Source of the DNA: Bacteroidota bacterium
Lineage (GTDB): Bacteria > Bacteroidota > Bacteroidia > Chitinophagales > Chitinophagaceae
DNA length: 40,116 nucleotides
Direction: 5' to 3'
NCBI GenBank assembly: GCA_018267615.1
Contig: JAFDYD010000038.1
Span: forward strand, 63,148-103,263
The notes beneath the pieces were generated by a model that worked only from the letters and a program-made list of their open reading frames with translations, searched no databases and was not told where the DNA came from. Position numbers and translations under genes: made by a program. How positions within the stretch are numbered: the first letter of the stretch is position 1; every line of letters starts with the position of its first letter. Of the stretch, positions 8,623-17,025 are shown piece by piece.

Positions 8623-9803
8623 GTTTTTACATTAAGACTTCGAGCAAACCAAAATTGCTCTTTATATCGCACGAAGCGTCCCTTACCGGCGCTCCGATTT
8701 TATTATTAAATTTATTGACTTTGTTGAAAAGATCGGGGCAATTTGAATTAGAAGTTCTTTTATATCGGGGAGGAGATTTGGAAGACAAGTTCAAACACAT
8801 TTCATCTGTTTTCATTTTGAAATCGAGCGAATACAAAAATGTTAAAAACTTTATTCTTCGCGCAATTAATTTCGTTGTGTATCGTCTAAGAATTCTATAT
8901 TTTAAAGCTACCATGCAAAAGCCGAATCTGATTTTCAGTAACACAATTGTCAATGGTAGATTAATAAAAGCGTTTAAAAAATCGGGCATTCCAATTGTTA
9001 CTTATATTCATGAATTAGAATCAACGATTCAGTATTTTAAAAAAGATCACATCTCGGAATTCGCCATAGAGTATTCGGACTTTTTTATTGCACCGGCAAA
9101 AATTGTTGCTGCCAACCTTATGAAAAATCATGCTGTGAAGGAGGATAAGATTTTTTTTCTTAATTATTTACTCCCGTACGATCCGAACGTGATTTTGGAT
9201 AAAAGTAAAACCCGTGAAATATTCTTAAGGCAATTTGGTATCCCGAGCGAAAAATTCTGTGTTGTGGGAATGGGAAAAGCAACGCACCGGAAAGGTATAG
9301 ATATTTTTATAGAAACCTGTTATCAAACGTATCAATTGGATAAAAACATTCATTTTGTCTGGATAGGCGAAATCGAAGATGAAAAGATGTCGAAATATAT
9401 TAATAATTATATCAGCGATAATAAAATCAATGATGCTATAACTCTTGCTGGCAGGCAACTGTATTCTATTTCATCATTACTTCCTTTCGATATTTTCTTG
9501 CTCACTTCGCGAGAAGATCCTTACCCTTTAGTTGTTATTGAGGCGGCTATTATGAAAATTCCAGCATTATGTTTTGAGGGATCAGGCGGGGCGCCGGAAT
9601 TTATTTCAGACGATTCAGGTTGGACTGTTCCTGATTTTTCTGCAAAAAGCTTCGCTTTGAAATTAATTGATATCAAAAACAAAAATGATGAAGTTAAAAT
9701 AAGAGGTTTAAACGCCTACAATAAAGCAATAGCTTTACATACAAATGAAGAGTTTATATTAAGACAATTCAATTTAATTTTGGACAAGATAATCAATCCA
9801 TAA
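8619..9803 (+). CDS. Glycosyltransferase of family 4 type (GT-B fold)
   Basis: The protein has 394 residues. The N-terminal half opens with LLFISHEASLTGAPILLLNLL, the acceptor-domain loop typical of GT4 enzymes. The C-terminal half holds the nucleotide-sugar site: GMGKATHRKGIDIFIE near residue 217 and LLTSREDPYPLVVIEAA near residue 295, with the acidic pair of the usual EX7E region seen here as D and E. There is no signal peptide, consistent with a cytosolic enzyme that builds surface glycans. It starts inside the stop of the methyltransferase before it. A second methyltransferase follows after 45 bp. No flippase, polymerase or initiating transferase is nearby, so the cassette must work with genes elsewhere. 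Confidence 0.88.
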   Translation: MSFYIKTSSKPKLLFISHEASLTGAPILLLNLLTLLKRSGQFELEVLLYRGGDLEDKFKHISSVFILKSSEYKNVKNFILRAINFVVYRLRILYFKATMQKPNLIFSNTIVNGRLIKAFKKSGIPIVTYIHELESTIQYFKKDHISEFAIEYSDFFIAPAKIVAANLMKNHAVKEDKIFFLNYLLPYDPNVILDKSKTREIFLRQFGIPSEKFCVVGMGKATHRKGIDIFIETCYQTYQLDKNIHFVWIGEIEDEKMSKYINNYISDNKINDAITLAGRQLYSISSLLPFDIFLLTSREDPYPLVVIEAAIMKIPALCFEGSGGAPEFISDDSGWTVPDFSAKSFALKLIDIKNKNDEVKIRGLNAYNKAIALHTNEEFILRQFNLILDKIINP

Positions 9804-9848
9804 TAGAATAAAACATAGGTCACTTTTCGATTCGGAAACTATTATTAA

Positions 9849-10757
9849 ATGGACTCGCATCAAGACATAATCAGCCCTCTGACCAAACTAGCAAACACAG
9901 AATTGGTAAATCAAATTCCTTCATCTCTTATTGTAAATAAATATCGAGATGAATTGCAACTTGATGTGAAACGATTTTTTACCACAGAAATGGTTCAAAT
10001 TTATTTATGCAAGGATTCTGGATTTAAGTTTTACCACCCTTTTAATATTGATGGCGATGAGAAACTCTATCAAGATCTTCAGAGAGCCAATCGACAATAT
10101 TACCGCACTTGGAATTGGGAGAATGAAACCACTTATCGGTTTATCAAAAAAAGCGATAAAATATTAGAAATAGGTTGCGGGTCTGGTAGTTTTTTGGACA
10201 GATTAAAGCAGGACGAAATAAATGCAACAGGACTAGAATTGAACAAAGATGCTGTACAACTTTGTATAAGCAAAGGGCTAAATGTGTTTAACGACTCATT
10301 GGAGCATCATAATATAACCAACTCTGGTTTATATGATATGGTTTGTAGTTTCCAAGTTCTTGAACACATTGCCGATCCAGCCGAGTATATTCAAAATTGC
10401 ATTTTCGCAACAAAAAACGGAGGTAAAATCGTGTTTGCTGTGCCTAACAATAACCCATATCTTTTTAGGCGGGACATTTATCATACGCTCAACCTACCAC
10501 CTCATCATATGGGTTTGTGGAGCGAAGACGCATTTTTGAGTCTCCCAAAATTTTTCCCGATAAGATTAATCGGCGTGTATATTGAACCACTTTATGAAAA
10601 AAGGGAATACATGAACATTTTTTTAAAATATTCTCATGTATATTTTCTTCGGTTCATAACCAACCGGCTTCCTGAAAAAATTATAAGTACGCTCGCCAAG
10701 GTAAATCATTGGAAGGGCAGAAACATCCTGGCCATTTTTGAGAAAAATACCTTTTAA
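9849..10757 (+). CDS. Class I SAM-dependent methyltransferase (Methyltransf_23 type)
   Basis: The protein has 302 residues. An N-terminal region of about 100 residues (IYLCKDSGFKFYHPF) resembles the lead-in of sugar or lipid methyltransferases. Motif I is ILEIGCGSGSF at 105-115, with the acidic residue of motif II in TGLELN. FQVLEHIADPAEYI and KNGGKIVFAVPNNNPY are motifs IV-VI, and LPPHHMGLWS is a segment common in this subgroup. It probably modifies the same surface glycan as the two genes before it. It is transcribed in the same direction, 45 bp after the glycosyltransferase. The substrate is inferred from context only. Confidence 0.86.
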   Translation: MDSHQDIISPLTKLANTELVNQIPSSLIVNKYRDELQLDVKRFFTTEMVQIYLCKDSGFKFYHPFNIDGDEKLYQDLQRANRQYYRTWNWENETTYRFIKKSDKILEIGCGSGSFLDRLKQDEINATGLELNKDAVQLCISKGLNVFNDSLEHHNITNSGLYDMVCSFQVLEHIADPAEYIQNCIFATKNGGKIVFAVPNNNPYLFRRDIYHTLNLPPHHMGLWSEDAFLSLPKFFPIRLIGVYIEPLYEKREYMNIFLKYSHVYFLRFITNRLPEKIISTLAKVNHWKGRNILAIFEKNTF

Positions 10758-10835
10758 GAGGATCTATTATTTGAATTTCGGATAAAAATTTCTAGTTTTC
10801 CGAATTGTTTATATCTCACCCTAAGCTTTAAAACC

Positions 10836-11606
10836 ATGAATTTAAGAACCGTTATTGTAGTTTGCTTTTTAATGAGTGCTATTGCTTGCAAAAAAAGTAG
10901 TAAGTCAATCAGTGATATTAATTTGACAAAAGGGTTATTGGCATATTATCCATTCAATGGAAATGCAAACGACGAAAGCGGGAACCAGTTAAACGGCACT
11001 ATTCAAAACGGAGTTAGTTTCACTGGCGATATATCCGGAAAAGCTAATAGCGCTGTTACATTCGACGGATCTACGGGATATATAATTGTAAATGATCCAA
11101 AGGGCATTCTTCAAACTGATTCAGTGTCTTTTTCTTTTTTAGTGAAAGCATCGGATGTTGCATCAAGAGGTGCAATTTTAAATAAAGTAAATCCTAATGA
11201 TGCAACAGGTTTAAGTTTTGCAATGGATATATCAAGCCCAACATCGAACCATAGATTTAATTTTGGAGCCGTTCCAAATACGTTCGATTGTTCGTCAACC
11301 AACTATGATAATAATGGCGTATCCATCAATAATGGAGCTGATATCAATGCAGATACATGGTATCACGTGGTTGCAATTTTTTCAAATTCAGTTCAGAGTA
11401 TCTATGTAAATGGTGTATTGAAAACATCAATCACAAAATCTTATGCTGCATTAAACAGATGTCCAACGAATACGTATCTTCTTATCGGTGGATGGTGGAA
11501 AAATGATATAATTTCTTTTCATGGAATTCTCGATGAAATAAGAATATATAATCGCGCGTTAAATTTTGAAGAGATCACTGAATTGGCAAAACCTGTCCTT
11601 AATTAA
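10836..11606 (+). CDS. LamG-domain lipoprotein
   Basis: The protein has 256 residues. A lipobox ends at Cys18 (SAIAC), so it is probably lipid-anchored, with KKSSKS after the cysteine. Residues about 30-250 are one LamG/concanavalin-like domain: LLAYYPFNGNANDESGN at the start, WYHVVAIF in the middle and ILDEIRIYNRALNFEEI at the end. The same motifs in the same order occur in the large protein at 4846-7809, so the two are paralogues; they flank the methyltransferase/glycosyltransferase cassette. It has no sorting domain. A role in binding glycans at the surface is likely but not shown. Confidence 0.85.
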   Translation: MNLRTVIVVCFLMSAIACKKSSKSISDINLTKGLLAYYPFNGNANDESGNQLNGTIQNGVSFTGDISGKANSAVTFDGSTGYIIVNDPKGILQTDSVSFSFLVKASDVASRGAILNKVNPNDATGLSFAMDISSPTSNHRFNFGAVPNTFDCSSTNYDNNGVSINNGADINADTWYHVVAIFSNSVQSIYVNGVLKTSITKSYAALNRCPTNTYLLIGGWWKNDIISFHGILDEIRIYNRALNFEEITELAKPVLN

Positions 11607-11710
11607 TTTTTTGAGATAGTTGATTTGATGTCGCTTCTGATCAATTTTTTGTATATCTTCCGCCTTGAATTCCCCTACACTTTTTTATTAGCTACCAATC
11701 AAACTGTTTT

Positions 11711-12253
11711 ATGCGTAATTTTTTCGGAATCCTTTTTTTGGGAGGTATTTTTATTTTGATGATTCAGACCGGCCTTGTTTCCTGTACAAAAACAAATACT
11801 GTCACTGATACTGTAACTGTAATACGCACAGATACCGTAATTCACACAGACACTTTGCAAAAGAAGGACACTGTCCTGACCGAGGCGATTCTAACTGCCA
11901 ATCCATGGAAAGTGCAGGAAGTGCGAGCTTTATTTGGTAATAATTCTGAAATATTTTATTTAAGAGGGGCTTCGTCTGGAAACACTGCAAATTTTGACAA
12001 CGAGTATATTACGCTTAATTCAGATCATACAGGCCTTTATGTAGATAACAACGGTGGCGCTTCAACCCTTACCTGGATTTATACTACGGCAGATCCCGCT
12101 AATCCGAAAGTGATTTGGATCTGGAATCTGCCCTCACCTGTAACTGTTACTTGGGAACACGTATATTATAAAAATGCTGCTTTGCATTACGATGAATATT
12201 ATAATCAGGGCGGTACTAATATACTGACCGCGGAAATCAGGATACCCAAATGA
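11711..12253 (+). CDS. Small lipoprotein with Thr-Asp-Thr repeat linker
   Basis: The protein has 180 residues. The signal peptide ends in a lipobox at LVSC (Cys25). Directly after it comes a low-complexity linker of TDTV/HTDT units (about residues 28-56), then a compact beta-rich domain of about 120 residues (ANPWKVQEVRALFG, YITLNSDHTGLYVDNNGG, TWIYTTADPANPKVIWIWN). This arrangement resembles lipocalin-like Bacteroidota lipoproteins, but I do not recognise a named family. It probably sits in the outer membrane with the linker as spacer. Function unknown. Confidence 0.8.
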   Translation: MRNFFGILFLGGIFILMIQTGLVSCTKTNTVTDTVTVIRTDTVIHTDTLQKKDTVLTEAILTANPWKVQEVRALFGNNSEIFYLRGASSGNTANFDNEYITLNSDHTGLYVDNNGGASTLTWIYTTADPANPKVIWIWNLPSPVTVTWEHVYYKNAALHYDEYYNQGGTNILTAEIRIPK

Positions 12254-12534
12254 TTTCGATCATTTTTTATCTAAACAAGAATACTTCCATTTTCTAAATA
12301 ATAATTGAAAAGCGGATCTTCAATTTAGCATAGGCGGCTTCATTGACTGAAAGATCGCCGTGATTTTAAATAGTATTCAGTTCTAAATTTCAGGCACACT
12401 AATTCCCAAACATTAAACTTGGATTCGAAACCTCGTTTAATTTCCCTGCCAATTTTTCATTTTTCCTTCCATGGCATAATGATTGACAATCTTCTGTGTA
12501 GTTCAAAATTATATTAACCTAAAAGAAGATAAAT
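12254..12534. other. Intergenic leader region of dnaK
   Basis: No gene is visible in these 281 bp. There is no CIRCE element (TTAGCACTC-N9-GAGTGCTAA). TTGACA at 12483-12488 and TATATT near 12510 are separated by about 20 bp and could be a promoter, but the spacing is long and the assignment is weak. Confidence 0.3.
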
Positions 12535-14448
12535 ATGGGAAAGATTATAGGAATTGACCTTGGAACAACCAATAGTTGCGTTGCTGTAATGGAAGGAAAC
12601 GAACCGGTGGTTATTGCCAATGATGAAGGTCGTCGCACGACCCCGTCAGTCGTGGCTTTCCTGAAAAATGGTGAACGCAAGGTAGGTGATCCGGCTAAAA
12701 GACAGGCCATCACCAATCCAGTGAATACCATCATGTCAGTTAAGCGTTTCATGGGTCGTCGCTACGACGAAGTGACCAATGAAATCAGCCATTGGAGTTA
12801 TAAAGTAGTGAAGGGTGACAATAATACTTGTCGTATTGACATCGACGGACGCCAGTACACTCCACAGGAAATCAGCGCTATGATTCTTCAGAAAATGAAG
12901 AAGACTGCCGAAGATTACCTCGGACAAGAAGTTACTGAAGCCGTTATTACTGTACCTGCTTATTTTAACGATGCTCAGCGCCAGGCTACAAAAGAAGCTG
13001 GTGAGATTGCGGGATTGAATGTGCGTCGTATCGTGAATGAACCTACCGCTGCAGCATTGGCTTATGGCTTAGATAAAGCAGGTAAGGATGAAAAGATCGC
13101 AGTATTTGATCTCGGGGGCGGTACGTTTGATATTTCTATTCTTGAATTGGGTGACGGTGTATTCGAAGTAAAATCTACTAATGGTGATACACATCTCGGC
13201 GGGGATGATTTTGATAAGGTGGTGATGGATTGGCTCGCTGACGAATTCAAGAAAGACGAAAATATGGATCTCCGCAAAGATCCGATGGCATTGCAACGTC
13301 TAAAAGAAGCTGCTGAAAAAGCAAAGATCGAATTATCATCTTCTAGTGAGACTGAAATCAATTTACCATATATAACAGCAGTAGATGGGGTACCGAAACA
13401 CCTAGTTAAGAAATTAACGCGTGCAAAATTCGAACAGCTTTCGGACACTTTATTTCAAAGATGTTTGAAGCCTTGCGAACAGGCATTAAAAGACGCGGGT
13501 TTGAGCGGTTCACAAATTGATGAAGTGATTTTGGTTGGTGGTAGTACACGTATTCCAAAAGTGCAGGAAATCGTTGAAAAATTCTTTGGCAAAAAACCTA
13601 ATAAAGGTGTGAACCCGGATGAAGTAGTTGCAGTTGGTGCGGCGATACAGGGTGCAGTATTGACTGGCGAAGTGAAAGATGTGTTGTTGCTTGATGTAAC
13701 CCCACTTAGTCTTGGTATCGAAACCATGGGTGGAGTAATGACGAAATTGATTGAATCTAACACAACGATTCCGACAAAAAAATCAGAAGTGTTTTCAACT
13801 GCCAGCGATAACCAACCTGGTGTGCAAATACAAGTATTGCAAGGTGAACGTCCGATGGCCAATCAAAATAAAAGTCTTGGTGTGTTTAATTTGGATGGAA
13901 TTCCACCTGCACCAAGAGGCGTTCCACAAATTGAAGTGACGTTTGATATCGATGCGAATGGTATTCTCCATGTTACTGCAAAAGATAAAGGAACAGGTAA
14001 GGAACAAAAAATACGCATCGAAGCAGGCAGCGGATTGAGCAAAGATGAAGTTGAAAAAATGAAGGCTGAAGCGCGCGCAAATGAAGCTTCGGATAAGGTT
14101 GCCCGTGAGAAAGTTGATAAGATGAATCAGGCTGACAGTCTTATTTTCCAAACTGAAAAGCAGTTGAAAGAATATGGTGACAAAATTCCTGCGGATAAAA
14201 AACAGCCGATCGAAACAGCTTTGAATAAACTTAAAGAAGCACATAAATCGCAGGATATTTCCGCAATCGACACCGCAGTTGCAGAAATCAATGCGGCTTG
14301 GACAACTGCTTCAGAAGAAATGTATAAATCAGCACAGCAGGGTGGAGGTCCGCAACAACCCGGTGGTGATGCAAACGGAGGTGGTCAGGCGCATTCAGGA
14401 AATAATTCTGAAAATGTAACTGACGCGGAGTTTGAAGAAGTAAAATAA
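12535..14448 (+). CDS. dnaK: Chaperone protein DnaK (Hsp70)
   Basis: This is the ATP-driven Hsp70 chaperone. The protein has 637 residues, the standard length. All three Hsp70 signatures are present: GIDLGTTNSCVAV at the N-terminus, VFDLGGGTFDISILE near residue 190 and VILVGGSTRIPKVQEIV near residue 330. The interdomain linker region DVLLLDVTPLSLGIETMGG is intact, and the C-terminus ends in a Gly/Gln-rich tail and VTDAEFEEVK, which matches the DnaK EEVD-like end. dnaJ and grpE are not adjacent, which is common in this phylum. A strong hairpin follows the gene. Confidence 0.99.
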   Translation: MGKIIGIDLGTTNSCVAVMEGNEPVVIANDEGRRTTPSVVAFLKNGERKVGDPAKRQAITNPVNTIMSVKRFMGRRYDEVTNEISHWSYKVVKGDNNTCRIDIDGRQYTPQEISAMILQKMKKTAEDYLGQEVTEAVITVPAYFNDAQRQATKEAGEIAGLNVRRIVNEPTAAALAYGLDKAGKDEKIAVFDLGGGTFDISILELGDGVFEVKSTNGDTHLGGDDFDKVVMDWLADEFKKDENMDLRKDPMALQRLKEAAEKAKIELSSSSETEINLPYITAVDGVPKHLVKKLTRAKFEQLSDTLFQRCLKPCEQALKDAGLSGSQIDEVILVGGSTRIPKVQEIVEKFFGKKPNKGVNPDEVVAVGAAIQGAVLTGEVKDVLLLDVTPLSLGIETMGGVMTKLIESNTTIPTKKSEVFSTASDNQPGVQIQVLQGERPMANQNKSLGVFNLDGIPPAPRGVPQIEVTFDIDANGILHVTAKDKGTGKEQKIRIEAGSGLSKDEVEKMKAEARANEASDKVAREKVDKMNQADSLIFQTEKQLKEYGDKIPADKKQPIETALNKLKEAHKSQDISAIDTAVAEINAAWTTASEEMYKSAQQGGGPQQPGGDANGGGQAHSGNNSENVTDAEFEEVK

Positions 14449-14498
14449 ATTCAAGAGTTCATTCGAATTGATTTGACAAAACAAATTGAATATAATCA

Positions 14499-14528
14499 GA
14501 AGCCCTCATCACTATTGATGAGGGCTTC
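14499..14528 (+). terminator. Hairpin terminator after dnaK
   Basis: A perfect 12-bp stem GAAGCCCTCATC / GATGAGGGCTTC closes a 6-nt loop about 50 nt after the dnaK stop. It is GC-rich relative to its surroundings. The T run after it is short (CTTCTTG), so it could also act partly by pausing. Confidence 0.8.
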
Positions 14529-14635
14529 TTGCGTGTAATTGGCTATTGCTGATTTTAAATGTACAAATGACATTTATAAGTATTCTACCTAAGTAACTAG
14601 GGTTCAATGCCCTTAACATTTTATTTGGTTTTTGA

Positions 14636-14667
14636 TTTGCATGATAACTGAAAACGTCGTATATTTG
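14636..14667 (+). promoter_or_regulatory. Consensus Bacteroidota promoter before the 65-residue gene
   Basis: TTTG at 14636-14639 and TATATTTG at 14660-14667 are separated by 20 bp, the textbook -33/-7 arrangement of the phylum. Transcription would begin near 14672, giving a leader of about 125 nt before the ATG at 14799. It is one of the best promoter matches in the window. Confidence 0.7.
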
Positions 14668-14798
14668 CATCGCAATTTTGAGCATTTATAATACTTGCAA
14701 GCATGGGTTTTAAGATCTAACACTTCTTTCTAACGATTCTTCGGTGTTCTTCTCCCGATTTGCTCAAAGATTTTTTAACTGATAAAAACAATTACATT

Positions 14799-14996
14799 AT
14801 GAAGAGTGATGTTATGCCATCTATTGTAAAGATGGAACCGGAATTATTGAAAAGATTGGTTACAGAAGTTAAAGAAACTGTTGCTATCGACATGAACGCA
14901 TCTAAAGCAAAAAGAAACGCTTTGAGAGTAGTTGATTTATGGAATATTCAACGCAACGTGAAGTCAGCTGGCAGCATGAGGAAATGGTTAGCTTAA
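14799..14996 (+). CDS. Small basic protein of unknown function
   Basis: The ATG at 14799 gives 65 residues; an upstream TTG (14760) would add 13 residues of unlikely sequence. The protein is rich in Lys, Arg, Val and Glu, is predicted mostly helical (EPELLKRLVTEVKETV, KAKRNALRVVDLWNIQRN), and ends in a basic MRKWLA. It has no signal peptide or membrane segment. I do not recognise a family. A consensus promoter and a 125-nt leader suggest strong and perhaps regulated expression. The basic helical character would suit a nucleic-acid or ribosome-binding role, but that is a guess. Confidence 0.7.
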   Translation: MKSDVMPSIVKMEPELLKRLVTEVKETVAIDMNASKAKRNALRVVDLWNIQRNVKSAGSMRKWLA

Positions 14997-15076
14997 TAAT
15001 TACTATTTACCGATAATATAACTTCGAAATCTTTTTACAAGACATTGGTGGAATATCCGTCAATGTCTTTTTCATT

Positions 15077-16864
15077 TTATATGATATCCATTTTCTCCAT
15101 CAGGAAAGATGCGTTTTTATTTTTCGCGATGCCTTTCTGTAATGTGTAATCGAAAAATAATTCGTGCTCACGGATAATACTCTCAAAACAATAATTGCTG
15201 ATTTTGCCGGGCAGTTCCTGTTCCAATGCGCCGAGGTTTAGATCGTGCGTCGCAAAAAGACAAATACAATTATACTGCAACAATTTTTTGATGAACTGTT
15301 CGGATCCATGCGTCTTGTCCTCAGAATTCGTGCCTCGTAAAATTTCATCGATCAATACAAGTGCAGGAGCATTTTTTTGAAGCTCTGTGATGATCTCCTG
15401 CAATCTTTTTAATTCAGCCATGAAATATGAAGTATTTTCCTGTAAGGAGTCACTGATACGTATAGACGACAAAAGCATCATCGGTGTAAAAACGAATGAG
15501 GTTGCACAAACGGGCGAGCCACATTGCGCGAGCAATAAATTAACGCCAATCGTTCGCAGGAATGTGGTTTTCCCGGACATATTTGAGCCGGTGATGAGTT
15601 TTATTTTTTCATTTTCTCCCAACACAAAATCGTTAGCCACTCTTTTTTCTTTCGCGATCAATGGATGCGCAACCTGTTTGGCTTCGATGGTTATTTTATC
15701 TCCGCTCACTAATGGATACACATAATCAGTGTTGTTGAAAGCGAAACAAGCCATCGAATTGATGTACTCAATACTTCCGACGCAATTGATCCATTGCGGA
15801 AACTGCGCTTTATTTTTTGTTTTCCATTTTTCCAAAGAAATCATAGCGTGGATATCATACAAAAAAATAGTATTTCCAAAAAGACTGATGATTAAATTGA
15901 GGCGCTGATCAAAAACCTGCGAAAGCCTGGCAAGACGATGAATCGAGTCTGCCGCATCTATGGAAGACTTATGCAAAGTTTTGAGATATTCTGATCGACC
16001 GCTATCAACAGTATTAAATACTTGCAAAATCGCTTTGTATTGATCTAATACTTTTTCTTTTTTTGAAATCAATAGATGCTGGCTGGAAATATATTTACTA
16101 AACACGCCTAGCAGTAGCCAGCTGCATCCGCCCGTTATTAGTATTGGTAAATAATAATAACCAGTATCATTCACAAAAAAATAAAACAAAGCAATCAGGT
16201 TGATAATTGGTAAAACCCAGCGTGCAATCAATATCCATTTTTTCTCTTGTAATTTATTGTCAGTATTCAGCCAATCGGAAATACTGTGCATTGTACCTTC
16301 CTTTTCATTATGAAGTAAACCGTTTGCAGTTAGCAACTGCCTTTTTTCAAAATCTCGCGATAAAACTTTTACAGCATCCTGGTATTGCTCAATATCCTGT
16401 TTGGTTCTTAGTGGTCGCTTTAGAGCGTTTGCCAGATTTTCTCTTCCGTGACTTGTTGTTGTTCTGTTCAATAAATGAAAAACCGAACGTTCTCCAAATA
16501 TGTCGAGGTCGGCAAAATACTTTTCGTGCGTATAAAACTGCTGCCCATTTTCAAACTGGTTGCGTTGGTGATGTTGTAATCCCATTTCATTGTTGTTTAC
16601 AAACAACAATTGCTCATCTAAAAGTTTTTTATCCCTGATATTAAAATTGATTCTGATTATGACGATAAAAATTACCAATGAAATCAATGTTCCATACAAA
16701 AAAAAGGTTTCGTGATTTTTGAAATAGAAATAGACACATGCTGCCAATATCACGAATATCATCATGCGAAATATGGCTATTCTGTTTAGTTTCTTTCTTG
16801 CAATTCTGATGGTTGATTCATACAATGCTATCTTTTCCTGGTACAATGATTCTACTGCCTGCAT
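15077..16864 (-). CDS. Membrane-anchored MutS-family ATPase
   Basis: The protein has 595 residues. Residues about 121-152 (DIFGERSVFHLLNRTTTSHG) match the start of the MutS core/clamp domain III. The C-terminal MutS ATPase has Walker A GSNMSGKTT at 426-434, a signature-like SDSLQENTSYFMAELKRL near 471-488, Walker B LVLIDE at 502-507 followed by ILRGTNSEDK, and the H-loop FATHD near 537-541. The mismatch-binding domain I is missing. Four hydrophobic segments (about 31-49, 53-73, 210-231, 237-257) indicate a membrane protein, which is unlike repair MutS. Such MutS-like proteins occur in Bacteroidota but their role is not established. It is transcribed alone, divergent from the gene at 17026. 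Confidence 0.88.
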   Translation of the reverse strand: MQAVESLYQEKIALYESTIRIARKKLNRIAIFRMMIFVILAACVYFYFKNHETFFLYGTLISLVIFIVIIRINFNIRDKKLLDEQLLFVNNNEMGLQHHQRNQFENGQQFYTHEKYFADLDIFGERSVFHLLNRTTTSHGRENLANALKRPLRTKQDIEQYQDAVKVLSRDFEKRQLLTANGLLHNEKEGTMHSISDWLNTDNKLQEKKWILIARWVLPIINLIALFYFFVNDTGYYYLPILITGGCSWLLLGVFSKYISSQHLLISKKEKVLDQYKAILQVFNTVDSGRSEYLKTLHKSSIDAADSIHRLARLSQVFDQRLNLIISLFGNTIFLYDIHAMISLEKWKTKNKAQFPQWINCVGSIEYINSMACFAFNNTDYVYPLVSGDKITIEAKQVAHPLIAKEKRVANDFVLGENEKIKLITGSNMSGKTTFLRTIGVNLLLAQCGSPVCATSFVFTPMMLLSSIRISDSLQENTSYFMAELKRLQEIITELQKNAPALVLIDEILRGTNSEDKTHGSEQFIKKLLQYNCICLFATHDLNLGALEQELPGKISNYCFESIIREHELFFDYTLQKGIAKNKNASFLMEKMDII

Positions 16865-16954
16865 TACTGTTTTTTAAAGGTGGTTTACAAAACTGGTGAA
16901 TAATAGCGTGACATATAGCTTATAAACTTCTAATAATCAACGAGCAAAACCCTG

Positions 16955-16985
16955 TTGCATGTTCCATTATCTTGTCGTAATTTGG
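16955..16985 (+). promoter_or_regulatory. Possible promoter of the glycine-rich protein gene
   Basis: TTG at 16955-16957 and TAATTTGG at 16978-16985 are separated by 20 bp. The -7 box is off consensus by having TTGG where TTTG is expected. It lies 40 nt before the ATG at 17026. Confidence 0.3.
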
Positions 16986-17025
16986 AACTCATCCTAAATC
17001 GCTTGGATTGTCCAATTATCCATTT

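Noticed and set aside
7921..10757. A mobile genomic island
   Set aside because: The cassette is AT-rich, but no integrase, transposase, tRNA or direct-repeat attachment sites are visible at its edges.
12254..12534. CIRCE or sigma-32-type heat-shock promoter before dnaK
   Set aside because: No TTAGCACTC inverted repeat and no convincing heat-shock promoter sequence is seen.
14590..14620. tRNA-like T-loop GGTTCAATGCC
   Set aside because: No acceptor, D or anticodon stems can be formed around it.
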